From Pseudonocardia nigra (GTDB lineage Bacteria > Actinomycetota > Actinomycetes > Mycobacteriales > Pseudonocardiaceae): a stretch of DNA of 32,425 bases. The notes beneath the pieces were generated by a model, which was given only the letters and a program-made list of their open reading frames with translations, made no database searches and was not told where the DNA came from. This document shows positions 7,473 through 15,737 of this stretch, in pieces. The stretch covers positions 1 through 32,425 of the forward strand of contig NZ_JAHKRK010000066.1 of assembly GCF_019396355.1 (NCBI RefSeq), given 5' to 3'. A program made the translations under genes and the position numbers. How positions within the stretch are numbered: the first letter of the stretch is position 1; the number at the start of each line of letters is the position of its first letter.

Positions 7473-8611
7473 CACGCCGTCTCCACTCGTGGCTGTGCGG
7501 CAAGCTGCCGCAGGATGTCGGTGGCCACGTCCGTGCCGCCGTCGTGGCCGTGGTAGTGCATCGCCAGCCCCGGAGTGGTGTTGACCTCCAGCAGGCACCC
7601 GCCGGACTCAGCGAGGGAAACGCCGGGGTTGGTAGTGATCACGTCGACACCGGCCAGCCGCGCACCCACCGCCGCTGCCGCCGCGCGGGCCTGGTCGACA
7701 AGGTCGGCACACAACAGCCCGAGAGCCGGCCGGTTCGAGTCCGGTGCGTTGTCGTTGATGGTCGTCTTGAGCCGGACGGCCCGACCGGCGGCGGGAACGG
7801 CGCCGACCGTCAGTCCTTGGTCCGCGAGCGTGCGCTCGAGGTCGAGGTCACGGTTCACCACCACCTGTGCGTGCCCCCCGCCGGACCGGAGTCGCGCGGC
7901 GTTGAGCGCGTCGAGCAGCTCGCCGACGCTCCGCCGCCCGTCGCCCACGGCGACGGGCGCGTCCCGGCGGATCGCGTCGATCAGCACGCCGTCCAGGAAC
8001 AACAACCGGTAGTTCGCGCCGGGGATCTGGTGCTCGATCAACAGCGGCATGCGGTCGAGCCCATGGGCCATCCGCACCGCCCGCCGCACCGGATCGCCGT
8101 CGAGGGCGGACGCGCGGGCGGCCGCGGCAGCAGCGGCGACCGCCGCCCGCCGCAGGTCCCGTGGCGTGCGTACCCCGGTGGTCACCCCGCGACCCGCCGC
8201 CGTGTCCCGAGCAGGCTTGACGACGCACGCGTCCGGTGCCGCGGCGAGGAAGGCGGCCGCCTCGTCGAGGCGGGCAGGAGATACCACGCGGTGCGGCGGT
8301 ACCGGCAGCCCCGCAGCCGCGAGCAACTCGCTGACATGTGCCTTGTCGCCTGCCCGGCGTAGGACTTCGGGGCCGTCCAGCCGGACGTGCGTGCCGCGGA
8401 CCCGGAGGGTGAGCGCCGGCAGGGCGAGCTCGATCGCGCCGCCGCCGAGATCGGTGACGGCAACACCGACACGTCCGGCCGCCGCCGTCCAGATCGAGCG
8501 GTAGTACGCCGCGTGGTTCGCTCGCGCCCGCCGCGCCGCGGACCTCCGGGCGCGGACGATCCCGGACACGATCTCGGCGGCGACGGCCGGCCGCATCGGT
8601 GCGGAAATCAC
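7472..8611 (-). CDS. CphA-like ATP-grasp ligase, stand-alone
   Basis: The 379-residue product resembles the central ATP-grasp module of cyanophycin synthetases (also found in GshF-type enzymes) but lacks the Mur-ligase-like C-terminal domain. Visible features are GDKAHVSELLAAAGLPVPPH (about 88-107), CVVKPARDTAAGRGVT (Lys132), EHQIPGANYRLLFLDG (about 193-208), AVGDGRRSVGELLDALN (about 221-237) and LLEVNTTPGLAMHYH (Glu342, Asn344). These are the ATP- and metal-binding elements, so it is probably an active ligase forming an amide between a small carboxylate and an amino acid or amino sugar. The GTG start at 8611 leaves a 2-nt gap after the RraA-like gene; ATG 8596 is possible. Substrates are unknown. 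Confidence 0.8.
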   Translation of the reverse strand: MISAPMRPAVAAEIVSGIVRARRSAARRARANHAAYYRSIWTAAAGRVGVAVTDLGGGAIELALPALTLRVRGTHVRLDGPEVLRRAGDKAHVSELLAAAGLPVPPHRVVSPARLDEAAAFLAAAPDACVVKPARDTAAGRGVTTGVRTPRDLRRAAVAAAAAAARASALDGDPVRRAVRMAHGLDRMPLLIEHQIPGANYRLLFLDGVLIDAIRRDAPVAVGDGRRSVGELLDALNAARLRSGGGHAQVVVNRDLDLERTLADQGLTVGAVPAAGRAVRLKTTINDNAPDSNRPALGLLCADLVDQARAAAAAVGARLAGVDVITTNPGVSLAESGGCLLEVNTTPGLAMHYHGHDGGTDVATDILRQLAAQPRVETA

Positions 8612-8613
8612 GG

Positions 8614-9408
8614 TCAGCGAACCGCCCCGACGGCGGTCGAGGTAGCCGACGGAACGCGGAGCTCGTCGGCCGGATCGACCTCGCAGCCGTGCAGATGCGT
8701 GTCCACCCACGAGTTGTCGAACTCGCCCCGCTGGACGGCCGCGAGGTAGACCGCGAGGCCCTCGGCGTGCGCACGCAGCCGCTGGAGCAGGTCCACGGCG
8801 ATCTGCTGGGGGACGATGACGACGCCCGCACCGTCGGCGACGACGACATCGCCGGGGTTGACGACCACGCCTCCGCACGCGACCGGGTAGTTGATCTCAC
8901 CGGGGCCGCGATGGAGCGGGCCGATCGGCGTGGTGCCGCGGGCGTAGACGGGGAAGTCGAGGGCCTGGATGCTCGGCAGGTCACGGACCAGGCCGTCGAC
9001 GACGAACCCGCCGATACCACGGTGGCGGGCCTTCGTCGAGATGATGTCGCCGAGCACGGCGTTCGACAGCGTCCCGCTCGCCGCGACCACCACGACGTCG
9101 CCGGGAGCGGCCACGTCCAGCGACTTGTGCACCATCAGGTTGTCCCCCGGGTAGACCCGCACCGTGCAGGCCACACCGGACAGGGGACGGTCCGGGCCCG
9201 ACATCCGCACGATCCCCGAGTCGAGCGCGTACAGCCGGTTGAGCAGGTCGGAGATCTCCGGGGTGGCGAACTCCGCGAACCCGAGGACGACCTCCGGGGG
9301 GAGCCGCGGCACCGAAGTGCGGACCCGGAAGCCAGGACCGGGATGGATGTCGGCCGACCGCGGACGACGGGAGCCGACGGACTGGTCCGCCTCGTTGAAA
9401 GCGCGCAT
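8614..9408 (-). CDS. RraA-family protein (HMG/CHA aldolase-like)
   Basis: This 264-residue protein matches the RraA-like/4-hydroxy-4-methyl-2-oxoglutarate aldolase family. The catalytic loop is visible as LGDIISTKARHRGIGGFVVD and then GLVRD (about 119-143), with Arg142 and Asp143 in the metal-substrate position, followed by GGVVVNPGDVVVADGAGVVIVP (about 179-200). Characterised relatives are class II pyruvate aldolases or oxaloacetate decarboxylases; E. coli RraA itself lacks that activity and inhibits RNase E. This protein is longer at both ends than minimal RraA (about 160 residues). GGGAGG lies 5-10 nt before ATG 9408. It is first in a five-gene operon, so it probably supplies or consumes a keto- or hydroxy-acid for the two ligases. 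The substrate is unknown. Confidence 0.8.
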   Translation of the reverse strand: MRAFNEADQSVGSRRPRSADIHPGPGFRVRTSVPRLPPEVVLGFAEFATPEISDLLNRLYALDSGIVRMSGPDRPLSGVACTVRVYPGDNLMVHKSLDVAAPGDVVVVAASGTLSNAVLGDIISTKARHRGIGGFVVDGLVRDLPSIQALDFPVYARGTTPIGPLHRGPGEINYPVACGGVVVNPGDVVVADGAGVVIVPQQIAVDLLQRLRAHAEGLAVYLAAVQRGEFDNSWVDTHLHGCEVDPADELRVPSATSTAVGAVR

Positions 9409-9540
9409 GTGGACCTCCCAGAGGTACCGATCTGTGCTGGTCGCGCGAGCGGGCAGGAGCGCTCACCCGGAGGTGACTCGGCGGGCAACCCGGGTCCGTT
9501 AACAGGCAGCGACATTCGCGGTGCGGCCTCCGGACTGGGC

Positions 9541-9546
9541 TACTCT
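9541..9546 (+). promoter_or_regulatory. -10 element of a leaderless epimerase transcript
   Basis: TACTCT lies 7 nt before GTG 9554, so transcription should start at or next to the start codon. No Shine-Dalgarno sequence is present. No convincing -35 hexamer was found. The 145-bp divergent region 9409-9553 must also hold the promoter of the RraA-led operon, which I could not place. Confidence 0.45.
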
Positions 9547-9553
9547 GCTCGCC

Positions 9554-10522
9554 GTGCGAGCCCTCGTGACCGGCGGTGCCGGTTTCATCGGGTCCTCCGT
9601 CGTCGACGCGCTGACCTCCTCTGGGGCACCGGTGCTCGCGGTGGACGACCTCTCCCACGGCCGAGCCGACAATCTCCGCGACGCGCTCGGCTCCGGTGCC
9701 GAGCTCGCCGAGATCGACATCCGGGACGCGACGAGCCTGCGGCGCGCGTTCTCGGCGTTCCGGCCCGACACGGTGTTCCACCTGGCGGCGCAGATCGACG
9801 TGCGCAAGTCCATGGTCGAGCCCGCGCTCGACGCGGGCATCAACGTGCTGGGCACGCTCAACGTCCTCGCGGCGGCGCTCGAGGTGGGCGTCCGCCGCGT
9901 CGTCAACACGTCCACCGGGGGTGCGATCTACGGCGAGACCGATGTCGTGCCCACGCCGGAGACAGTTCCGGCGAACCCGCTCTCGGCCTACGGGCTCGGC
10001 AAGCGGACCGCCGAGGAGTACGGGTCGTGGTTCCGGCGCAGCCACGGCCTGGAGGTCCTGACGCTGCGCTACGGGAACGTCTACGGTCCCCGCCAGGACC
10101 CGCGGGGCGACGCGGGCGTCATCGCGATCTTCTGTGACCGGGTGCTGTCCGGGCAGCGGCCTGTCGTGTTCGGGGACGGGAAGCAGACCCGCGACTACGT
10201 GTTCGTCGGCGACATCGTGGCGGCCAACCTGGCCGCCGCGGAAGCGGACGCGCCGGCGCACGAGGTGTACAACGTCGGCACCGGCACCGAGGTCGACGTG
10301 CTGACCCTGGCCGGGGCGATCGCTGACGCGGCCGGGGTCGGCCGGGAGTCCTTCGCACCGGAGCTCCGTCCGGCGCGCCCCGGCGAGGTCCTGCGCAGCT
10401 GCCTCGACGTGCGCCGTGCTCGCGAGGATCTCGGGCTCGGCGAGCCAACCCCGCTCGCCGACGGCCTGCGGCGCACGCTCGGCTGGGTCCGCACGCTCCC
10501 GCCTGCGGAGCGCACCGCATGA
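9554..10522 (+). CDS. NAD-dependent sugar epimerase, GalE-like
   Basis: This 322-residue extended short-chain dehydrogenase has the NAD-binding fingerprint GGAGFIG (7-13), VFHLAAQIDVRKSM (about 74-87) and the catalytic set Ser/Thr in NTSTGG (118-123) with Tyr146 and Lys150 in YGLGK. LRYGNVYGPRQDP and DGKQTRDYVFVGDI are typical of UDP-glucose 4-epimerase-like enzymes. It should interconvert nucleotide sugars such as UDP-glucose and UDP-galactose or their N-acetyl forms in the cytoplasm. GTG 9554 is chosen over an in-frame GTG at 9521 because the protein then begins VRALVTGGAGFIG and a -10 element sits 7 nt upstream. Its stop overlaps the next gene as ATGA. Exact sugar specificity cannot be read. 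Confidence 0.88.
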   Translation: MRALVTGGAGFIGSSVVDALTSSGAPVLAVDDLSHGRADNLRDALGSGAELAEIDIRDATSLRRAFSAFRPDTVFHLAAQIDVRKSMVEPALDAGINVLGTLNVLAAALEVGVRRVVNTSTGGAIYGETDVVPTPETVPANPLSAYGLGKRTAEEYGSWFRRSHGLEVLTLRYGNVYGPRQDPRGDAGVIAIFCDRVLSGQRPVVFGDGKQTRDYVFVGDIVAANLAAAEADAPAHEVYNVGTGTEVDVLTLAGAIADAAGVGRESFAPELRPARPGEVLRSCLDVRRAREDLGLGEPTPLADGLRRTLGWVRTLPPAERTA

Positions 10523-11724
10523 GCGGCCGCCGAAAGATCGCCTTCGTCGAGTTCACCCCCTCCGGCGGCCTCTTCCAGTTCACCGCTCAGCTCGGTGAGG
10601 AGCTCGCCCGGCGGGGTCACGAGGTGCACCTGTTCACCGGCCCACGGCCCGAGCTGGCCTCCCGGCAACCCGGGTTCACGGTGCACCCGATCCTCCCGAC
10701 CTGGCACCCCTTGGACGCCGAGCCGCGCGGTCGCCTGGTCCGCCGGGTGCGCCGCGTCGTTCGCGGCGGCCAACTGGTGGTGGCGTGGCTCGTCGTCCTC
10801 GTGGTCCTGCGCCGCGCCCGCGCGGACGTCGCCCTGTGGTCGAGCTGGCCGAAGAGCATCGACTCCCTCGGGGTCCTGGCCGTGGGCAAACTGGTCCCCC
10901 GGACGATGCTGGGCATCGTCGCGCACGAACCGAGGCTGATGCGCCGTGAGGACTCCACGGCGTACAAGCGCGGCCCGATGCTCGACCGGGTGCTCCCGGC
11001 GGCGTGGCGACGCGTTGGGGTGGCGTTCGTCCTCGCCGAGGATGCGCGCCGGCGCCTGCTCGACAACTTCGAGCCGCGCGGGCCGGTGATCGCGATCCCG
11101 CACGGCGACGAGTCGGCGCTGCGGATGGGAGTGGAGGTCACGCCCGTTGCCCGGACCGCGCCCGTGGCCCTGTTCTTCGGCACGTGGACCGCGTACAAGG
11201 GCATCGACGTGCTCCTCGACGCGTGGCCGGAGGTCCGCCGGCGTGTGCCGGACGCCACGCTCGTCCTCGCCGGCGGAGTGAGCGGAATCGATCACGAGGC
11301 ACTGGTCGTTCGGGCCGAAGAGGTCGGTGGCGTCGAGGCGCACCCCGGCTATGTCGCTCGCGAGGACGTTCCCGGCTTCTTCTCGCGGGCCCGTGTCGTC
11401 GTCACCCCGTACATTCGGGCGAGCCAGAGCGGCGTGGCGCACCTGGCTTACACCTTCGACCGGCCGGTCGTCGCGAGCGCGGTCGGGGACATCCCGGACG
11501 TCGTCGCCGACGGCCGAACGGGTCTGCTGGTCCCGCCCGGCGACCGGGCAGCACTGGCGGAGGCGCTGGCGGCGCTGCTCGCCGACCCGGTGCGGGCGCA
11601 GGAGATGGGGGCGGCGGGCGCGCGATGGCTCGCCACCGAGGCGTCGTGGGCGACCGTGGCCGAGCGGGTCGAGGCGGGGATCGAGAAGGCCGTGCACGAG
11701 GGCGCAGCCGAGGGCCGCGGCTGA
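10519..11724 (+). CDS. Glycosyltransferase, GT4-like (GT-B fold)
   Basis: The 401-residue product has a two-Rossmann GT-B layout. The N-terminal domain opens KIAFVEFTPSGGLFQFTAQL (about 6-25) with the glycine-rich loop. The C-terminal domain contains LFFGTWTAYKGIDVLLDAW (about 218-236), ATLVLAGG and PVVASAVGDIPDVVADGRTGLLVPPGD, typical of GT4. The usual E-x7-E acceptor motif is replaced by ASQSGVAHLAY (about 301-311), seen in some family branches. It would transfer a sugar from a nucleotide donor to a lipid-linked repeat unit. It is coupled to the epimerase gene by a 4-nt overlap, so the epimerised sugar may be its donor. A hydrophobic stretch near 85-97 could aid membrane contact. Confidence 0.85.
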   Translation: MSGRRKIAFVEFTPSGGLFQFTAQLGEELARRGHEVHLFTGPRPELASRQPGFTVHPILPTWHPLDAEPRGRLVRRVRRVVRGGQLVVAWLVVLVVLRRARADVALWSSWPKSIDSLGVLAVGKLVPRTMLGIVAHEPRLMRREDSTAYKRGPMLDRVLPAAWRRVGVAFVLAEDARRRLLDNFEPRGPVIAIPHGDESALRMGVEVTPVARTAPVALFFGTWTAYKGIDVLLDAWPEVRRRVPDATLVLAGGVSGIDHEALVVRAEEVGGVEAHPGYVAREDVPGFFSRARVVVTPYIRASQSGVAHLAYTFDRPVVASAVGDIPDVVADGRTGLLVPPGDRAALAEALAALLADPVRAQEMGAAGARWLATEASWATVAERVEAGIEKAVHEGAAEGRG

Positions 11725-11738
11725 GTCGCCGTATCACC

Positions 11739-12704
11739 TCACCGTCCGCGCGTCTTGCGCAGCCACAGGCTCGAGTTGCTCAGCGTCATCCGGGCAGCCG
11801 GCCGGCGGAGCGCGAGCGGGATGCTGCGCTCCAGCGGGTCGCGATGCTTGTACTCGAGGTACGAGCCGAAGTACAGGATCTCGAACGCCGCGTTGTACTG
11901 GAGAAAAGCGCGCACGACGTACGCCTCGTTCCAGGCGCGGCCCTGCTCCAACCAGCGGGACGGGTATTCGAACGGCCAGGGGATGTCGTGGAGGTGCACG
12001 AGAACCCCGTCGCGGAGCAGCGGGAGGACCCGGAAGAGGAGGTGCAGGACATCGCTGCCGGCCTTGGCGAGGTGCGACGAGTCGATGAACAGCACATCCC
12101 CGTCCTCGAGCGCGGCGAAGACCTCGAGGTCCACCTCCTGGACCGGCTGCGCAAGCACGGTGCAGCTCTGTGTGTCGGACTGGCGCAGCAAGCCGAGCAG
12201 CCGCTGCGGCGAGGGATCGATGAACGTGAGGCCGATCCGCCCGCCGAAGAACCGGTCGTTGATCTCCAGCATCGCGGCGGACGAGAAGCCCGAGCCGACC
12301 TCGACGATCCGTCGGGGCTCGTAGGCCCGCATCATAGAGTAGAGAGCCACGCAGTCGCCGTAGCTGAACCACTCGTTGTCCAGGTGGTACCGGCAGCCGT
12401 CGCGAGGCTGCTCGGGAAACGGGATCTCGGCGTGCGTCTCGGCGAACCGTTCCACGTGCGCGAGTTGCACGTCGTCGTTCAGATCCACGCCAGGGACGTC
12501 CCGCACCGACCTGTCCCCGGTGCGCCACGCCGTGCTGCGCAGCAGGTCGATGTCGGGGATCGGCGAATAGAAGTGGCCCGGCGGTGCGAACCTCAGGAAC
12601 TGCTTGTTCGGCGATCGCACGAGGGTGTACCAGACCCTGGCCTCGCGAACGGCTCGCCGAACCATTCGCGGGCTGCGGTCGGCGATCGTGGTCTTGATCG
12701 ACAT
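11739..12704 (-). CDS. Class I SAM-dependent methyltransferase (Methyltransf_24-like)
   Basis: The protein has 321 residues. The SAM-binding motif I is RRIVEVGSGFSSAAML (about 131-146). FIDPSPQRL (about 161-169) fits the post-II acidic position, and DVLFIDSSHLAKAGSD (about 203-218) and VHLHDIPWPFEYPSRW (about 236-251) follow the pattern of Methyltransf_24 sugar O-methyltransferases. It probably methylates a hydroxyl of the polysaccharide or a precursor sugar. ATG 12704 is preferred over an adjacent GTG at 12707 because AGGAG lies 7 nt upstream of it. It is the last gene of the minus-strand block, 67 bp after the polymerase, and converges with the GT4 gene ending at 11724. Confidence 0.8.
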   Translation of the reverse strand: MSIKTTIADRSPRMVRRAVREARVWYTLVRSPNKQFLRFAPPGHFYSPIPDIDLLRSTAWRTGDRSVRDVPGVDLNDDVQLAHVERFAETHAEIPFPEQPRDGCRYHLDNEWFSYGDCVALYSMMRAYEPRRIVEVGSGFSSAAMLEINDRFFGGRIGLTFIDPSPQRLLGLLRQSDTQSCTVLAQPVQEVDLEVFAALEDGDVLFIDSSHLAKAGSDVLHLLFRVLPLLRDGVLVHLHDIPWPFEYPSRWLEQGRAWNEAYVVRAFLQYNAAFEILYFGSYLEYKHRDPLERSIPLALRRPAARMTLSNSSLWLRKTRGR

Positions 12705-12771
12705 CACGGTTCTCCTGCCCGGAGGGACGTCTCCGATCCTGGTCCAGGGCTCGATTCAGCCCTGCGCGGTG

Positions 12772-14880
12772 TTACCTGCCGAGTGCGGATGCTCCGGGCG
12801 CACCGGCGCGCGGCGCCCGGCCGCGCCGGCGGATGTGGCCGACGAGCAGCGCGAGGAGCATCAGTTCGACGGCGACCGCACCGACGGTGATGCCGATCGT
12901 CCGCGGCGAGTAGTAGGGCTCGATGGTCACCTCGGGCCGGGTCAGCGGGACGAGCCGGTACTGGAGATCGCCCCGGTATCTCGCGATGGCTGCCGGGGCA
13001 TCGGCGATCGCCGGTGCGAGCGTCGCCTCCGCCTCCTCCAGCGTGGCGCCGAACGACGTGAGGGTCAGGACCCCCTTCTCCGGCTCGGCGTCGACGCGCA
13101 CCTCGGCGGCCGCAGGCGAGCTGTCGATCATCGCGGCGTAGGCCGGTAGCACGGGCACGCGATTGCGCACGTCGATCCCGTAGGCGATGTAGGTGCCCTG
13201 TGCAGGCAACAGGGTGAACAGCGCCTCGACCCGGTACCGCGGTTCGTTGAGAATCGCGAACATCGCTGCAGCGAGCAGGCCGGCCGCTGCCACGGCCATG
13301 ACGGCGACCGTGCCGCCGGCGAGCAGGCCCTTGGTGGCCCGGCGGATCGCCTCGGCTTCCGCGGCCGTGTGCCGGGCCGCGGAATCCTTCGTCCGATGCG
13401 CGACCAGCCCGACGAGGGCCAACACGATCAACACCGGCCGGAAGTACTCGACGTGCAGGAAGAGGCTCGCCGTCGACCAGCCGACGACGACCGCGAGCAG
13501 TCCTGCCGCCAGGGTCCGGGTGGGGGCTCCGAGGCGGCCGTCGTCGGGTGCGCCTGCCAGTCGGAGCACGGAGCGGCAGGCCAGCACGGCGATCCCGGCA
13601 ACCAAGATCATCCAGCCGACCAGTCCGACGACGCCGGATTCCGACGCGACCTCGAGGTAGGTGTTGTGTTGCGCGCGGGTCGGACCGATCAACAGGTCCC
13701 CCGACTGGCTCGAGTACTCGTAGATGATCGAGGCGAACGATCCCGGCCCGGTCCCGAACAGCGGCTTGTCGGCGAAGACGATCGCGGCGATCTCCTGCGC
13801 AGCACTGCGTTGCACCAGCGAGGGGTCGATGGCGTAGGCGGGGACGTCCTCGAACGCCTCGCTCAGGTTGATCAGCCGATTGCCGACGCCCGGGATCAGC
13901 ATCACCAGCAGGGCCAGTGGGCTCGCCAGGAGGCCCGCCCTGCGCACCCGTGGACCGCTCGCCACGACCCAGACCACGATCGCGACGAGGGCGGAGAGCA
14001 ACGACCCCCGTGACTGGGTCAGGTAGAGACCACCGAGCAACACAGCGATCATGACGGACCAGCCGACGACGGGCAGCCATCGCCCGGCGGCGGCGGAGCG
14101 GTGCGTCAGGGCGAACGCCAGCGGCAGCGCAAGGATCAGGTTGCGGCCCCAGAAGTTGGCATCGGTGACGGGACCGGCGTGCCGCGGGGTGGTGATCTGC
14201 TCGCCGAGTGCCTCGGTGACCGTCGCGAACCCCCCGAACGTCGACGGGAGCGCACCGAGAGCCACCTGGTTGACGATCGTGAGGGCCGCGATGACCCCGA
14301 GGGTGACGACGATGGTGGCCGCGATCCACCAGGGTCGGTTCACCAGCTGTGCCAGGACCAGCACGATCACGAGGAGCAGGCAGTCCTTGAGCAGGTACTC
14401 CAGCCACATGTCAGTGGAGTTGGGGGCCAGCGTGTAGCGGATCGACGGAACGAGCGTGACCAGGTAACACGCCATGAGCAGGACAGGAGCCCACGGCGGC
14501 CGGCGCAGCCGCGCCCGCATCTCCGGCAAGCGCAGGGCGACGAGGATCGACAGCATGCCGAGGCCGAGCATGCCCGCGAACATGCCCGGCACGGCCACGA
14601 CCTCGCCGGCGTTGGAGAACTCCAGGACGACGATGACGACGAGCGCGATCGCCGGCCGCACCAACGCCGAGACGACGAGCAGGCCGCCGAGCACGGTGCC
14701 GAGAACGATCAGCGCCATCTCGGCACCGAACAGCGCCGCGACGGCCAGCGCCAACGCACCGAGCCCGAGCATGAGGCCGCCGGAGTCGGCGAACCGCAGT
14801 CGCGGCGGCCGGTGACCGGAATCGGCGCGCTGCCGGGGCGGGCTGTCCGCCGCCGGCCGCGTCGCGGCACCGATCGTCAT
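12772..14880 (-). CDS. Wzy-type O-antigen polymerase/ligase fused to a Wzz-like domain
   Basis: At 702 residues this is far longer than a usual polymerase (about 400-450). Residues about 35-495 hold roughly a dozen membrane segments and the Wzy_C/O-antigen ligase signatures: LYLTQSRGS (Arg291) and FGTGPGSF...RAQHNTYLEVASESG (His405, Asn406, Glu410). A hydrophilic linker (497-516) leads to a membrane segment (about 519-543), an extracytoplasmic domain (544-660) and a final membrane segment (661-681) with a basic tail. This last part has the layout of a Wzz chain-length regulator. It begins EPRYRVEALFTLLPAQGT (546-563), close to EPRFRAETQVALLPARNT in the Wzz-like protein encoded just upstream, with which this gene overlaps as ATGA. 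It likely polymerises repeat units and contributes to length control. The polymerase call is secure; the Wzz-like assignment is by eye. Confidence 0.85.
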   Translation of the reverse strand: MTIGAATRPAADSPPRQRADSGHRPPRLRFADSGGLMLGLGALALAVAALFGAEMALIVLGTVLGGLLVVSALVRPAIALVVIVVLEFSNAGEVVAVPGMFAGMLGLGMLSILVALRLPEMRARLRRPPWAPVLLMACYLVTLVPSIRYTLAPNSTDMWLEYLLKDCLLLVIVLVLAQLVNRPWWIAATIVVTLGVIAALTIVNQVALGALPSTFGGFATVTEALGEQITTPRHAGPVTDANFWGRNLILALPLAFALTHRSAAAGRWLPVVGWSVMIAVLLGGLYLTQSRGSLLSALVAIVVWVVASGPRVRRAGLLASPLALLVMLIPGVGNRLINLSEAFEDVPAYAIDPSLVQRSAAQEIAAIVFADKPLFGTGPGSFASIIYEYSSQSGDLLIGPTRAQHNTYLEVASESGVVGLVGWMILVAGIAVLACRSVLRLAGAPDDGRLGAPTRTLAAGLLAVVVGWSTASLFLHVEYFRPVLIVLALVGLVAHRTKDSAARHTAAEAEAIRRATKGLLAGGTVAVMAVAAAGLLAAAMFAILNEPRYRVEALFTLLPAQGTYIAYGIDVRNRVPVLPAYAAMIDSSPAAAEVRVDAEPEKGVLTLTSFGATLEEAEATLAPAIADAPAAIARYRGDLQYRLVPLTRPEVTIEPYYSPRTIGITVGAVAVELMLLALLVGHIRRRGRAPRAGAPGASALGR

Positions 14881-15737
14881 GGGCGGCGGTCGGGCGCGCT
14901 AGGATGGTCGCGCCCCGGGGACGGAGGACCGACGGGCCGTCCGTTATGCCCGGATGAAGTGCCGTTGGCCGCAGCCGCTGATGCACGGCCGTTCACGGCA
15001 GGCATCTTGTCGGTGACACCGACAGTCCGTCCCGCCGGAAGCGGATCCTCGGCCTTCGACGTCGCGGCGCGGGCGCTGCGCTCCCTGGACTCGAGCGGAT
15101 CCGGGGTCGGCGTCGCGACACGCCGGGCGAGCTGCCGCCGCGCGCGGCGGCGCAGCACCATCAGGGCGAGACCGCCGCCGATGAGCAACCCGGTCGCACC
15201 GGCCACGGCGATCAACTGGTTGCTCGCGACGCCGAGTTCCTCCGCGCTGCCGGCCGCCGACTGAACGACTTCGAGCGCGAACGGGCCGGACACCTCCTCC
15301 ACGACCGGACGGGCCTCCCGCACGGCCGTGTCGAGGCCGATCTCGGCCGCCGCCGCGGATCCGGCCTCCATCGATACGTCGATCAGAGTGGTGTCCGCGA
15401 CCGCGCCCGCCGCCAACCGGATCGACTCCGTGGCCACACCTGCCGCCTGCGCTGCCGGCCCGAGCCAGCGCCGCTGACCGAGCACCTCGGCAGCGATGCG
15501 GGCGGCCTGTCCGCGGCTGAGGGCCTCCCAGTAGTTGGAGAGGTCCTCCGGCGGCGTGTTCCGAGCCGGCAGAAGGGCGACCTGTGTCTCGGCGCGAAAT
15601 CGTGGCTCCTGGCTGGACAACACCAGATAGGCGGCACTGGCGCCGGCAAGCGCGCACACGATGCCGACCACGACCACGACGAGCAAGGCTCGCCCACTCA
15701 GCTTGTTCTCCTCCACCCCGACTCCCACCGTCGTCAT
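14877..15737 (-). CDS. Wzz-like chain-length determinant protein, no kinase domain
   Basis: This 286-residue protein has a membrane segment at about 17-39, an extracytoplasmic domain (40-174), a second membrane segment (about 175-196) followed by RRRARRQLARR, and a long Pro/Gly/Ser/Arg-rich tail (about 207-286) that looks disordered. The two-TM hairpin topology and position beside Wzy fit a polysaccharide co-polymerase. No Walker motifs or tyrosine-rich tail are present, so no BY-kinase is fused. The block EPRFRAETQVALLPARNT (44-61) recurs in the C-terminal domain of the polymerase. ATG 15737 overlaps the upstream GT4 stop as ATGA; an open frame extending to 15812 is discarded. Confidence 0.75.
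   Translation of the reverse strand: MTTVGVGVEENKLSGRALLVVVVVGIVCALAGASAAYLVLSSQEPRFRAETQVALLPARNTPPEDLSNYWEALSRGQAARIAAEVLGQRRWLGPAAQAAGVATESIRLAAGAVADTTLIDVSMEAGSAAAAEIGLDTAVREARPVVEEVSGPFALEVVQSAAGSAEELGVASNQLIAVAGATGLLIGGGLALMVLRRRARRQLARRVATPTPDPLESRERSARAATSKAEDPLPAGRTVGVTDKMPAVNGRASAAAANGTSSGHNGRPVGPPSPGRDHPSAPDRRP

Noticed and set aside
8599..10137. A 512-codon plus-strand open frame across the divergent promoter region
   Set aside because: It covers the antisense of the RraA-like gene and a wrong frame of the epimerase; the composition is non-protein-like.
11004..12890. A 628-codon plus-strand open frame spanning the GT4 end and the methyltransferase
   Set aside because: It is a shadow of the GC-rich third codon positions of genes in other frames. 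The translation is Arg/Gly/Ala/Pro-rich with no motif, while the genes at 10519 and 11739 have clear family signatures.
15734..15737. A BY-kinase (Wzc-like) function for the Wzz-like protein
   Set aside because: The 286-residue protein has no Walker A/B motifs or tyrosine cluster after its second membrane segment, and no separate kinase gene is present in the window.
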